A stretch of 64,000 bases of DNA from an uncultured Clostridia bacterium (GTDB lineage Bacteria > Bacillota > Clostridia > UBA1212 > UBA1255). The notes under the pieces were generated by a model. The model saw only the letters and a program-made list of their open reading frames with translations. It was not told where the DNA came from and did no database searches. Made by a program: the position numbers and the translations under genes. The stretch spans positions 1 through 64,000 of the forward strand of contig CAJFUB010000007.1 of assembly GCA_904420095.1 (NCBI GenBank), read 5' to 3'. Positions 17,862 through 26,779 of this stretch are shown in pieces. Numbering within the stretch: position 1 is the first letter of the stretch; each line of letters starts with the position of its first letter.

Positions 17862-20099
17862 ATGACTGCGGGAGGATCCGATTGTAAAATAAAAGGGATC
17901 GTTACGGAGATCATATTTGAAAATGAGGAAAGCGGCTTTAAAATCTGCGAGCTTGAAACGGCGGACGAAATCGTTACCGTGAAAGGAACGTTGCCCTTTG
18001 TCCAGGTAGGCGAGACGGTCGTACTGGAAGGAAGCTGGGTAACGCATGACGTCTATGGCGATCAATTTGCCGCTGTTTCCTTCGAAAAGGAATTTCCGCA
18101 GGATCCAGAAAATATGGAGGCGTTTCTCTCGTCGGGACTGATCGAGGGCGTCGGGAATGCGACCGCCCATCTGATCGTAAGCGTATTCGGAACGGAAACG
18201 TACGAAACGATACTGAATCATCCGGAAAAGCTTGCCGAATTGAAAGGGATTACCCACAATAAGGCGATGCGGATCGGGACTGCGTTTCGGGAGCATTTCC
18301 GGATGAGCGATATCGTTATGTTTTTCAGCAAGTATGAGGCCGGAACAAAGCTTGCCGTGAAGGCCTATCAAAAATACGGCGAAAATGCCGTCGAAATGAT
18401 TAAGGAGAATCCCTATATCATGATTGGGGATCTGCCGGAAGTCGGGTTTAAAACGGCGGACCGGATCGGCCGGGCGATGGGACTGCCGTATGATTCGGAA
18501 AGCAGAATCCGCGCCGGCATCCTGCACTGTCTGAAACAGGGAATGCAGTATGGGCATGTCTGCATCCCCATGGAAATCCTGGAAAACGAATGCGCCGCGC
18601 TTTTACAGATCGAAAAAGAAAAAATCGCCTCTGAAATCGAGGCGCTTGCGCTTCTATCAAGGGTTGACGTTCAGATGGATGAGGCGGGTACGCGCGTCGT
18701 ATATCTGTCCTATCTTTATCATTGCGAGCAGTATATTGCGAAGCGCTTATGCTCTCTGCGCAGCGAGCAATATACGCTTGACGAAAAAAATTTCGAAATC
18801 AGTCTGCGGCAGTTTGCCAGCGTTACAGGCTGCGCTCTGAACGAGGATCAAACAAAGGCCGTCAGGATTGCCGGGGAAAACGGCGTTACGGTCATCACGG
18901 GAGGCCCGGGTACCGGAAAAACGACGATTATTCGCGCTCTGGTTTCTTTCCTCTCCTCCTGCAATAAAAGCTGTCTCCTTGCCGCGCCAACCGGCAGAGC
19001 GGCCAAGCGGATGACCGAAGCCTGCGGAATACAGGCAAAGACCATTCATCGCCTGCTTGAATTTTCGGGAGATGATGCGGACGACGATACGGAGCTGACC
19101 TTCAAAAGGGACGAGCGCAACCCCATCGAGGCTGACGTGCTGATCATCGATGAGCTTTCCATGGTAGATACGCTATTGATGTATCATCTGCTGAAAGCGC
19201 TCCCGGATCGCATTCAGCTGATTCTGGTAGGAGATAAGGACCAACTTCCTTCCGTAGGGCCGGGAAACGTACTCAAGGACATCCTTTCCTCCGGACTGTT
19301 TTCCACCGTTACACTTTCGCAGATCTATCGGCAGAACAACGAGAGCCTGATTGCATGGAACGCACATCAGATCAATCACGGGAAAATGCCGGAATTTAAC
19401 CGCAAGAACGGCGATTTTTTTCTTATCAAACGCGCCGACCTGCAAAGCTGCGCAGAGACCGTTGTGGAGCTGTGCGCCAAACGACTGCCAAATGCGTACG
19501 GAATTGATCCGCTTCGCGACATACAGGTTCTGATCCCTGCCAAAAAGGGAATCTGCGGAGCGCTTCATATGAATGAACTGCTTCAGGAAACGCTGAATCC
19601 GCCGGAATCGTACAAACGTGAATTTTTCATAAACAATACGGTATACCGCGAGGGAGACCGAATTATGCAGATCAAAAACAACTACAAGATCAAATGGCAC
19701 CGGAACGATTGCCCGGAAGAGGAAGGCGAAGGGATTTTCAACGGAGAAATGGGAGAAATTGCGCAGATCCATGAAAAAGCCAGAGAAATTACAGTTCTTT
19801 TTGACGACGGCCGCTTCGCTGTCTACAGCTTCAGCGAACTTGGACAGCTCGAGCATTGTTACGCTATTACGGTACATAAAAGCCAGGGAAGCGAATTTCC
19901 GTACTGCGTTATCGCGCTGGCGGGAACTCCTTCCATGCTCATGACGCGAAACATTCTTTATACCGCGATTACAAGAGCCAGAAAAATGGTTGTCATCGTC
20001 GGGACAAGGGAGCAGATTCAATTTATGGCGGAAAACGACCGGCAGCAGCTGCGCTTTACCGGTCTGAAACGGATGCTGGAAAACGATGCGGATTCTTGA
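17862..20099 (+). CDS. recD2: RecD2-type 5'-3' DNA helicase (SF1B)
   Basis: The 745-residue helicase is of the RecD2 class, which works without RecBC. The N-terminal OB-like and helix-hairpin-helix region (about 1-330: KIKGIVTEI, GLIEGVGNATA) precedes Walker A GGPGTGKTT (about 346-354), the DEAx box LIIDELSMVD, VGDKDQLPSVGPGNVL and the C-terminal motif TVHKSQGSEF. The start at 17862 is chosen because GGGGAGGAG lies upstream; a longer TTG frame would begin before the candidate terminator. The gene overlaps comF by 14 bases. RecD2 acts in replication fork repair. Confidence 0.92.
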   Translation: MTAGGSDCKIKGIVTEIIFENEESGFKICELETADEIVTVKGTLPFVQVGETVVLEGSWVTHDVYGDQFAAVSFEKEFPQDPENMEAFLSSGLIEGVGNATAHLIVSVFGTETYETILNHPEKLAELKGITHNKAMRIGTAFREHFRMSDIVMFFSKYEAGTKLAVKAYQKYGENAVEMIKENPYIMIGDLPEVGFKTADRIGRAMGLPYDSESRIRAGILHCLKQGMQYGHVCIPMEILENECAALLQIEKEKIASEIEALALLSRVDVQMDEAGTRVVYLSYLYHCEQYIAKRLCSLRSEQYTLDEKNFEISLRQFASVTGCALNEDQTKAVRIAGENGVTVITGGPGTGKTTIIRALVSFLSSCNKSCLLAAPTGRAAKRMTEACGIQAKTIHRLLEFSGDDADDDTELTFKRDERNPIEADVLIIDELSMVDTLLMYHLLKALPDRIQLILVGDKDQLPSVGPGNVLKDILSSGLFSTVTLSQIYRQNNESLIAWNAHQINHGKMPEFNRKNGDFFLIKRADLQSCAETVVELCAKRLPNAYGIDPLRDIQVLIPAKKGICGALHMNELLQETLNPPESYKREFFINNTVYREGDRIMQIKNNYKIKWHRNDCPEEEGEGIFNGEMGEIAQIHEKAREITVLFDDGRFAVYSFSELGQLEHCYAITVHKSQGSEFPYCVIALAGTPSMLMTRNILYTAITRARKMVVIVGTREQIQFMAENDRQQLRFTGLKRMLENDADS

Positions 20100-20754
20100 T
20101 TTGCTTTATCCTCCGCTCTGTCCGCTCTGCGGGCGCACACTTCAACGCTCCTTAGAAACGTTCCCGCTCTGCGAGGCTTGCGCTGCGGAGCTGCAGTCCA
20201 TAAAGGGAAACGGGCTCTGCGAGCCGCAGGAGGTTTTACCGGATAACGTCGGATTATATTACGCATACCGGTACACCGGCCTGCTTCGGGAGGCCGTGCT
20301 CAGATATAAATACAAAGGTGAGCTCTGGATGGCGGAACCATTCGCCGAGCTGTTTCACAAACGGATGCTGGAATCTGGAGGCTACGGCCAATTTGACCTT
20401 GCGGCCTACGTGCCGGTCAGCGGCAGGAGCCTCGCCGTGCGCGGCTACGACCAGACATTGGAAATTGTCAAAAGAATTGCCAAAAAAAGCGGGTTGCAAT
20501 ATGTCAGCTGCTTTTATAAAAAAGACGCAGCGGGGGACAATGCGGCGGACCGAAAAAACCGGAGCGAGAGAAACCAGGAGGACCGTTACGGATACACGGG
20601 AAGTCCCGCAGCGCTCCGCAACCGATCGATTCTTTTGATCGACGATATCCTGACAACGGGGGCGACGATTCGGGAATGCACGCACATTTTGCTCCGCCAG
20701 GGCGCCGGGTGCGTGTTCGCCGCCGTATTTGCAACAGGAAGAAGGGATTTATAA
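20086..20754 (+). CDS. ComF family phosphoribosyltransferase-like protein
   Basis: The 222-residue protein has an N-terminal zinc-binding segment (C12, C15 in CPLC, then LCEAC) and a phosphoribosyltransferase fold ending in ILLIDDILTTGATIREC, the PRPP loop. ComF proteins are needed for natural DNA uptake and single-stranded DNA handling in several bacteria. Overlap with recD2, a helicase, supports a DNA-processing role. No other competence genes are in the window, so transformation cannot be inferred. Confidence 0.87.
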   Translation: MRILDLLYPPLCPLCGRTLQRSLETFPLCEACAAELQSIKGNGLCEPQEVLPDNVGLYYAYRYTGLLREAVLRYKYKGELWMAEPFAELFHKRMLESGGYGQFDLAAYVPVSGRSLAVRGYDQTLEIVKRIAKKSGLQYVSCFYKKDAAGDNAADRKNRSERNQEDRYGYTGSPAALRNRSILLIDDILTTGATIRECTHILLRQGAGCVFAAVFATGRRDL

Positions 20755-20755
20755 A

Positions 20756-22630
20756 ATGATTCTTTATTCATGCCAGGACATGGGCTTCCGCTTCGGAGCG
20801 GATACCATATTGGAGCATATTAATCTATCTATTAACGAGAAAGACCGGATTGGGATCATCGGAGACAACGGTGCAGGGAAAACGACGTTTATCAAAATCC
20901 TTTTAGGAGAATATGCGCCGACGGAGGGAAGCCTTTTCCGATACGGGAAAATTACGTCGGACGCGGGATATCTGCCGCAGAATGCAGGACTTGATTCTGA
21001 TCTTGACGTTTACGGAGAGTTTCTTTCGTCCTATTCCGACCTGATTCGCCAAGAAACGGCGATTGCAGAATTGGAAGAGGAACTGAAGCACTGCACAGAG
21101 CAGCAGGCGCCCGCATTATCCGAAAAGCTCAACGCCATGTATGATCATTTTGTAAAACAGGACGGCTTGACCTACAAGAGCCGTGCCGAGAGCATTCTGC
21201 GAGGTCTGGGATTCGATAAAGCAATGTGGAGTCTCCCCGTCGGCGTACTAAGCGGAGGGCAGAAAACACGGCTTGCGCTCGGAAAAATCATATTGAGACA
21301 GCCGAAGCTGCTCATCCTGGACGAGCCAACCAACCATTTGGACGCAGAATCACTTTCCTGGCTTGAGGAAGAGATCAAAACGTATCCCGGAACGCTGCTC
21401 ATCATTTCCCATGACCGCTGTTTTCTGGACGCGGCGACCGACAAAACGCTTCTGATCGAAAACGGGAGCGCATACCTTTATCATGCGCCGTACAGCAAAT
21501 ACACGGAGCTTAGAAATCATGACAAAGCATATCTGGAGCGCTGCTATAAACAGCAGCAGCGGCAGATCGCAAAAATAGAGGCTTTTATAGAAAAACAACG
21601 ACAGTGGAATCGGGAACGGAATATCATTGCCGCGGAAAGCAGGCTCAAGCAGCTTGAAAAGATGACGATCCTGGAAAAGCCCTCGGATGCGGATCAGACG
21701 CCGCCGATCCATTTTGAAATCGAAACGCTGGGAGGAAAAGAGGTGCTGGATGTATGCAGCCTGTCCTACGCGTATCCGGAGCGCGAGCTGTTCCGAGCAC
21801 TTTCCTTTCAGGTCCGCCGCGGAGAAAAGGTCTTTCTTGAGGGACCGAACGGCTGCGGCAAATCCACGCTTCTCAAAATTTTGACGGGAAAGCTTTCACC
21901 CTCTGCCGGCAGCTTTCGAATCGGGGCGAACATTCGCTTTTCCTATTATGCGCAAGATCTTTCCGAGCTGGACGGCAAGCGGACCGTCTTTGATGAGGTC
22001 TATGAGCACGCCAACCGCGGACGTCCGGCAGTCAGCCTGATTTCTCCCGGAAAAATCCGAAGCGCACTTGCCGCGTTCGGCTTCCGGGGAGAAGATGTTT
22101 TCAAACCGATTGAGAGCCTGAGCGGCGGAGAGAAATCACGCGTCGCCATTTTAAAAATATCGTACGACCGTTCTTCTCTGCTTTTCCTGGATGAGCCGAC
22201 GAACCATCTGGACATAAAAACAAGAGAAGTCCTGGAAAACGCGTTGTCCGTATTCGAAGGAACGCTGATTGCCGTCTCCCATGACCGGTATTTTAAACAG
22301 AAGCTGGCAACGCGCCTGATCCATATTCCGGATTATTGCGGGGACCGACTGCAGGCTCCGACGGACGCTCCGGACCGAAGCGCCGGCGATGCATATCGGA
22401 AACAGAAGGAAGAACGTGCCAGACTCCGCAAAATGGAAGCCCGAAAGGAGCAGCTTGAAAAGGAGTGCGAAGAAATCTGCAGAAAACTGGACAATATAGA
22501 AAGAGAGCTTGCAGATCCGAAAAATGCGAGCGATTATGAGGGCCTGGAGCGGATCTATGACGAAAAACTCAGCCTGGAGCAAAAAATGGAAGACATTCTG
22601 ACAGAGCTCGATGCGTTTCAGTTGACATGA
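20756..22630 (+). CDS. ABC-F family ATP-binding protein
   Basis: The 624-residue protein has two ATPase cassettes (GDNGAGKT, LSGGQKTR, LILDEPTNHLD; then GPNGCGKS, LSGGEKSR, LFLDEPTNHLD) with no membrane segment, joined by a charged inter-domain linker with an arginine-rich helix (QQRQIAKIEAFIEKQRQW). A coiled-coil C-terminus spans about 560-624. ABC-F proteins act on the ribosome to relieve stalling or antibiotic block. This architecture resembles the YdiF/Uup-like housekeeping type rather than a specific resistance factor. Start at 20756, one base after the comF stop. Confidence 0.88.
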   Translation: MILYSCQDMGFRFGADTILEHINLSINEKDRIGIIGDNGAGKTTFIKILLGEYAPTEGSLFRYGKITSDAGYLPQNAGLDSDLDVYGEFLSSYSDLIRQETAIAELEEELKHCTEQQAPALSEKLNAMYDHFVKQDGLTYKSRAESILRGLGFDKAMWSLPVGVLSGGQKTRLALGKIILRQPKLLILDEPTNHLDAESLSWLEEEIKTYPGTLLIISHDRCFLDAATDKTLLIENGSAYLYHAPYSKYTELRNHDKAYLERCYKQQQRQIAKIEAFIEKQRQWNRERNIIAAESRLKQLEKMTILEKPSDADQTPPIHFEIETLGGKEVLDVCSLSYAYPERELFRALSFQVRRGEKVFLEGPNGCGKSTLLKILTGKLSPSAGSFRIGANIRFSYYAQDLSELDGKRTVFDEVYEHANRGRPAVSLISPGKIRSALAAFGFRGEDVFKPIESLSGGEKSRVAILKISYDRSSLLFLDEPTNHLDIKTREVLENALSVFEGTLIAVSHDRYFKQKLATRLIHIPDYCGDRLQAPTDAPDRSAGDAYRKQKEERARLRKMEARKEQLEKECEEICRKLDNIERELADPKNASDYEGLERIYDEKLSLEQKMEDILTELDAFQLT

Positions 22631-22651
22631 CAGCGCCAGGAATGCTAAACT
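22622..22651 (+). promoter_or_regulatory. Promoter of phoH-ybeY-era-recO
   Basis: TTGACA (22622-22627), an 18-base spacer and TAAACT (22646-22651). The -35 element overlaps the stop codon of the ABC-F gene. Confidence 0.55.
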
Positions 22652-22690
22652 GTCAGGATAGAAAATGAAATCAACGGAGGCGTTTGCTGG

Positions 22691-23659
22691 TTGGAAAAAA
22701 GCATTCATATAGAGAATCTGAAGGACATGGCGAATATATTTGGCAACAACGATTCCAATATTTCCATCGTCGAAGAAGCATTCAATGTGAAAACCGAAAT
22801 TTCGGAAGACGACATCGTAATCCGCGGGGAGGAGAAGGACTGCATTTGCGCGGCGGCAGTGCTGGAGAAGATGGCGGAGCTTTCCCGAAGAAACGAGCTG
22901 ATTACAAGGCAGATGACCGCATATTTCTGTGATATGGCGGCGGAAAGCGGTCTTAGCGCCCTGCAGAACGATTATATGGCGGACGTTGTCTGCATGAACA
23001 TAAAAGGCCGGCCCATACGGCCGAAAACAAACGGACAGGCGCAATATATCGAGGCAATCCGTGAGAATCAGCTCGTATTTGGAATCGGCCCTGCCGGAAC
23101 CGGCAAAACGTACCTGGCCGTGGCAATGGCGGTCAGCGCCCTGAAAAAGAACGAAATTTCCAGAATCATACTGACGCGTCCCGCAGTGGAGGCAGGAGAA
23201 AAACTCGGCTTTCTGCCCGGAGATCTGCAGAGCAAAGTAGATCCGTACGTCCGGCCGCTGTATGACGCGCTGTACGACATCATGGGCTTTGACAGCTTTA
23301 CGAGAAACTTCGAACGGGGAACGATTGAAATTGCGCCGCTTGCTTATATGCGCGGCAGAACGCTGGACCATTCCTTTATCATTTTGGACGAGGCACAGAA
23401 TACGACGCAGGAGCAGCTGAAAATGTTCCTCACCAGGCTCGGCGAGGGCTCTAAGGCAGTGGTGACGGGAGATGTCACGCAGATCGATCTGCCTCCGGAC
23501 AAGTCCTCCGGGCTCAAAAAAGTAAAGAGAATTCTGAACGGCATCTCCGGCATTTCTTTCATTGATCTGACGGAGAAGGATGTCGTCCGCTGCGAGCTGG
23601 TACAGAAAATCATAAAGGCATATGAAAAATACGAAAAAAGAGGCGAGAAAACGAAATGA
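22691..23659 (+). CDS. PhoH family ATPase
   Basis: The 322-residue PhoH-like P-loop protein has Walker A GPAGTGKT (133-140) and Walker B FIILDEAQNTT. Family members are tied to RNA metabolism and usually sit beside ybeY, as here. The start is TTG at 22691, with CGGAGG about ten bases before it; no ATG in frame fits better. It overlaps ybeY by 4 bases. It is probably a cytoplasmic helicase-like partner in rRNA quality control; the biochemical role remains uncertain in the family. Confidence 0.9.
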   Translation: MEKSIHIENLKDMANIFGNNDSNISIVEEAFNVKTEISEDDIVIRGEEKDCICAAAVLEKMAELSRRNELITRQMTAYFCDMAAESGLSALQNDYMADVVCMNIKGRPIRPKTNGQAQYIEAIRENQLVFGIGPAGTGKTYLAVAMAVSALKKNEISRIILTRPAVEAGEKLGFLPGDLQSKVDPYVRPLYDALYDIMGFDSFTRNFERGTIEIAPLAYMRGRTLDHSFIILDEAQNTTQEQLKMFLTRLGEGSKAVVTGDVTQIDLPPDKSSGLKKVKRILNGISGISFIDLTEKDVVRCELVQKIIKAYEKYEKRGEKTK

Positions 23660-24207
23660 TGAGATATAAAAGCACCGTCCGTTTTGAAAAAAGCGGACTT
23701 GCGGACCGGGCCGAGCAGAAAAAATACCGCGAAATCGCCCGGTGCGTCGTTGAAGGCGTCTGCGCCGCACCCTGCGCTGCTGAAATTCGTTCCGCCTGCG
23801 CGGACGCGGGAATCCGGGGAGCAGAGGTCAATATTCTGTTTACGGATGATGCCTCCATTCGGGAAATCAACCGGGAATACCGCGAAATCGACCGTGTTAC
23901 CGATGTGCTTTCCTTTCCTTTCAACGATTTTACGTATGGCAGGGGAACCCTTCCGCCGTGCGCTGCAGAGGAAGCCACCGCGCTCCTGCTTCTGGGTGAT
24001 ATCGTAGTTTCCGTACCGGCCGTAAAGCGGCAGGCAAAGGAATACGGACACTCGGAAGAACGCGAATGCGCATTCCTGATTTGCCACGGAATGCTGCACC
24101 TGCTCGGCTATGACCATACAACCGAGGAAGAGGAACAGCAGATGTTTGGCTTTGCCGATGAAATATTAACAGCGCTCCGGTATACCAGAGATGCCGGCAG
24201 CGTTTAG
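23656..24207 (+). CDS. ybeY: rRNA maturation endoribonuclease YbeY
   Basis: The 183-residue metal-dependent RNase has the zinc motif HGMLHLLGYDH and the upstream INREYREIDRVTDVLSFPF, both diagnostic. It matures 16S rRNA 3' ends and helps ribosome quality control. It carries an extra stretch between strands (CAAEEATALLLLG) and an N-terminal extension of about 25 residues. Two adjacent ATG codons are possible starts; the first overlaps the phoH stop. Confidence 0.93.
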   Translation: MMRYKSTVRFEKSGLADRAEQKKYREIARCVVEGVCAAPCAAEIRSACADAGIRGAEVNILFTDDASIREINREYREIDRVTDVLSFPFNDFTYGRGTLPPCAAEEATALLLLGDIVVSVPAVKRQAKEYGHSEERECAFLICHGMLHLLGYDHTTEEEEQQMFGFADEILTALRYTRDAGSV

Positions 24208-24219
24208 AAAGGAGCCGCC

Positions 24220-25131
24220 ATGATAAACAGCGAATCCGCTTTCCGCTCCGGCTTTATCACCGTGATCGGGAAGCCGAATGTCGGGAAATCGACCATTATC
24301 AACAGCTTGCTGGGCGAGAAGGTGGCCATCACCTCTCCGAAGCCGCAGACGACAAGAAGCAATTTAAGAGCGATTATTACCGAGCCGGGCTATCAGATGA
24401 TCTTTATTGACACGCCGGGAATCCACACGCCGAAGAACAAGCTCGGCGAATATATGGTAGCATCCGCCTCCGCAACCTTCGGGGAAGTGGATGTGATCGT
24501 GATGGTATGCGATGCGACGGACCGCGCCCTGTCGCAGAACGATGTCCGAATCATCGAAAAATTAAAGGCAGTGAAAAACAAGCCCGTTTTTTTAGTGATC
24601 AACAAAACGGATGCGGTACGAAAGGAGCTTCTCCTGGAGAAAATCAAAACGTATGCGGAGCTGTATCCGTTCCGGGAGATCATTCCGCTGTCCGCCCTCA
24701 AGCGGGAGGGGCTCGACATTCTGCGGGATGCAATACTGGGCTGCCTGAAGGAAGGCCCGCAGTATTTTCCGGAAAATATCACAGCGGATACGACGATGCG
24801 TACCATCGTATCCGAAATCATCCGGGAAAAAATTTTACGGAATACGAATGACGAGGTGCCGCATGGTGCGGGGATCGAAATCATCCGCTATAAAGAGCCG
24901 GGCGGCAGCGGCGGAATCACTTCCATAGAAGCCAATATTTATTGTGAAAAAGCGACGCATAAAGGAATCCTGATCGGAAAAAACGGGGAAAAGCTCAAAC
25001 AGATCGGCTCTGCCGCACGCAGGGATATCGAACGGATTGTCGGAGGACAAGTTAATCTGAAGCTTTGGGTAAAGGTCAAGGATGATTGGCGCAACAGCCC
25101 CGGCATGCTGAAGGAACTTGGATTTCAATGA
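24220..25131 (+). CDS. era: GTPase Era
   Basis: The 303-residue Ras-like GTPase has G1 GKPNVGKST, G3 DTPGI and G4 NKTD, and a C-terminal KH domain (GILIGKNGEKLKQIGSAARRDIE) that binds the 16S rRNA 3' end in 30S assembly. In many Bacillota a diacylglycerol kinase and cytidine deaminase lie between ybeY and era; they are absent here. AAAGGAG precedes the ATG. It overlaps recO by 4 bases. Confidence 0.95.
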   Translation: MINSESAFRSGFITVIGKPNVGKSTIINSLLGEKVAITSPKPQTTRSNLRAIITEPGYQMIFIDTPGIHTPKNKLGEYMVASASATFGEVDVIVMVCDATDRALSQNDVRIIEKLKAVKNKPVFLVINKTDAVRKELLLEKIKTYAELYPFREIIPLSALKREGLDILRDAILGCLKEGPQYFPENITADTTMRTIVSEIIREKILRNTNDEVPHGAGIEIIRYKEPGGSGGITSIEANIYCEKATHKGILIGKNGEKLKQIGSAARRDIERIVGGQVNLKLWVKVKDDWRNSPGMLKELGFQ

Positions 25132-25766
25132 GTGCAGAGCGCCACTTTAAAACGGAAGGCATTGTTCTAAAGGAATCGCCGCTTGGGGAAAACGGAAAGC
25201 TTCTGGTGATTTTTTCAAGAGAGTATGGTAAAATGACGGCGGCAGCCAAGGGCGTTCGAAAACCGGGAAGCGCCATGATACAGCTTGCACAGCTTTTCGC
25301 TTACAGCGAGCTGGAGCTTTACAGGGGAAACTCCGGATTGTATACGCTGACGGGAGGGACGCTGATCGAGCCGTTCCGCGGTCTGAGCGAGGACTACGAC
25401 AGAATCCGCGCGGCCGGAACGATGAGCTCCGTATTGCTGAAGATCATTCAGGAGGAACTGCCGGACGAGGAAACGCTGCGTTTATTTCTTAACAGTCTGT
25501 ATCTGATTGCTGCCGGACGGAGAAGGCCGGACTTCGTGCGCTGCGTTTTCTTACTGAAATTGACGCAATATCAGGGACTTCAGCCCGATCCGGGGGAAAT
25601 AGAACGCCAATGGGGCAAACCGCTTTTAAGCGGCACAAGAGCTGCGCTGCGGCATCTTTCCGAAGCAGACGGCGGCGACTCGCTTTTCGGCTTCGGCGTT
25701 TCGGAGGATGTGCTCTCGGAGCTGGCCGGGATCGCCTCGATGCTGTCCCACGAGATGACAAATTAA
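25128..25766 (+). CDS. recO: DNA repair protein RecO
   Basis: The 212-residue protein has the RecO OB fold (FKTEGIVLKESPLGENGKLLVIFSREYGKMTAAAKGVRK) and a helical C-terminal half. It loads RecA on SSB-coated DNA together with RecR and RecF. It is shorter than many homologues (about 240-250) and lacks the CxxC pairs of the zinc-bearing RecO type. The ATG at 25128 overlaps the era stop, which fixes the start; a longer frame exists upstream inside era. Confidence 0.9.
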   Translation: MSAERHFKTEGIVLKESPLGENGKLLVIFSREYGKMTAAAKGVRKPGSAMIQLAQLFAYSELELYRGNSGLYTLTGGTLIEPFRGLSEDYDRIRAAGTMSSVLLKIIQEELPDEETLRLFLNSLYLIAAGRRRPDFVRCVFLLKLTQYQGLQPDPGEIERQWGKPLLSGTRAALRHLSEADGGDSLFGFGVSEDVLSELAGIASMLSHEMTN

Positions 25767-25786
25767 GAAATACGGAGGTTAGAACG

Positions 25787-26764
25787 ATGCCTGTATACAT
25801 GGAAAAGAAAATTGCTGATTTCAAATCGGGCGATTCGGTACAAGGCGTATTTTATATCAGAGAGTCGGAGCTCAAAACGACAACGACAAACAATAAGTAT
25901 ATGAATTTTACGTTTGCCGACAAAACGGGAGAGATTAACGCAAAGCTTTGGGATTGGGACGAGGAGAACGCGTCGCGATTCCGTGCCGGCATTTTGGTGA
26001 AGGCCCGGGGCTCCGTGCTGGACTGGCAGGGACAGCCGCAGTTTAAAATTGACTTCATGGGCAAAGTCCTGGATTCCGATCATATAAAAATCGAAGACTA
26101 CATTCCTTCGGCGCCGTATTCCGGCGAGGCGATGCTTCGCTTTGTGAAGACGGTGATTCGGGAAAAAATGCAGGACGAAGAGTTTCAGAAAATTACTTCC
26201 TTTATCATTGAACAGAATCAATCGGCGCTGCTGATCGCGCCGGCCGCGAAAAAAAATCATCATGCGGTGCGCTCCGGTCTTTTGTTCCATACCTCCACGA
26301 TGCTGCGGTGCGCGCTGACGCTTTCCTCCATCTATACCTTTCTCAATAAAGACCTGCTGTACGCCGGAGTGATTCTGCATGACATCGGAAAGCTTTTTGA
26401 AATGAAGCAGAGCGACACGGGGCTGGTTTCGGAATATACAGTGGAGGGAACGCTGCTCGGACATATCATACAAGGGATCAATTATGTGGATTCTGTCGGA
26501 AAAACGCTTGCCATCACGCCGGAAAAGACCATGCTGCTGAAACATATGATTCTTTCCCACCATTATATTCCGGAGCATGGAAGTCCGAAGCCGCCGGCCT
26601 TTCCGGAGGCGGAGCTGCTGCATTATCTGGATATCCTGGATGCCAGAATGTACGACATGGAGCAGGCGGAGGAAAGCACGGAGCCCGGCTGCTTCAGCGA
26701 ACGGATCTGGTCCCTGGAAAACAGATCGGTCTACAAAAGTCCGGCGCTTTATAAAGATCGTTAA
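25787..26764 (+). CDS. 3'-5' exoribonuclease YhaM family (OB fold plus HD domain)
   Basis: The 325-residue protein has an N-terminal OB-fold nucleic-acid binding domain (about 1-110: GVFYIRESELKTT, MNFTFADKTGEINAKLWDWD) and a C-terminal HD hydrolase domain with H...HD (HTSTMLRC, ILHDIGKLFE) and HHYIPEHGSP. YhaM/Cbf1 enzymes trim RNA and DNA from the 3' end and finish mRNA decay. Start ATG at 25787 after ACGGAGG; the longer frame overlaps recO without support. Typical length is about 315 residues. Confidence 0.88.
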   Translation: MPVYMEKKIADFKSGDSVQGVFYIRESELKTTTTNNKYMNFTFADKTGEINAKLWDWDEENASRFRAGILVKARGSVLDWQGQPQFKIDFMGKVLDSDHIKIEDYIPSAPYSGEAMLRFVKTVIREKMQDEEFQKITSFIIEQNQSALLIAPAAKKNHHAVRSGLLFHTSTMLRCALTLSSIYTFLNKDLLYAGVILHDIGKLFEMKQSDTGLVSEYTVEGTLLGHIIQGINYVDSVGKTLAITPEKTMLLKHMILSHHYIPEHGSPKPPAFPEAELLHYLDILDARMYDMEQAEESTEPGCFSERIWSLENRSVYKSPALYKDR

Positions 26765-26779
26765 CGCTGCGGTGATCGG

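Noticed and set aside
22151-23770. Long open frame (539 codons) on the minus strand opposite the ABC-F and phoH genes
   Set aside because: It is antisense to two clearly conserved genes, has no ribosome binding site and no recognisable domain; long antisense frames arise from codon bias at this base composition.
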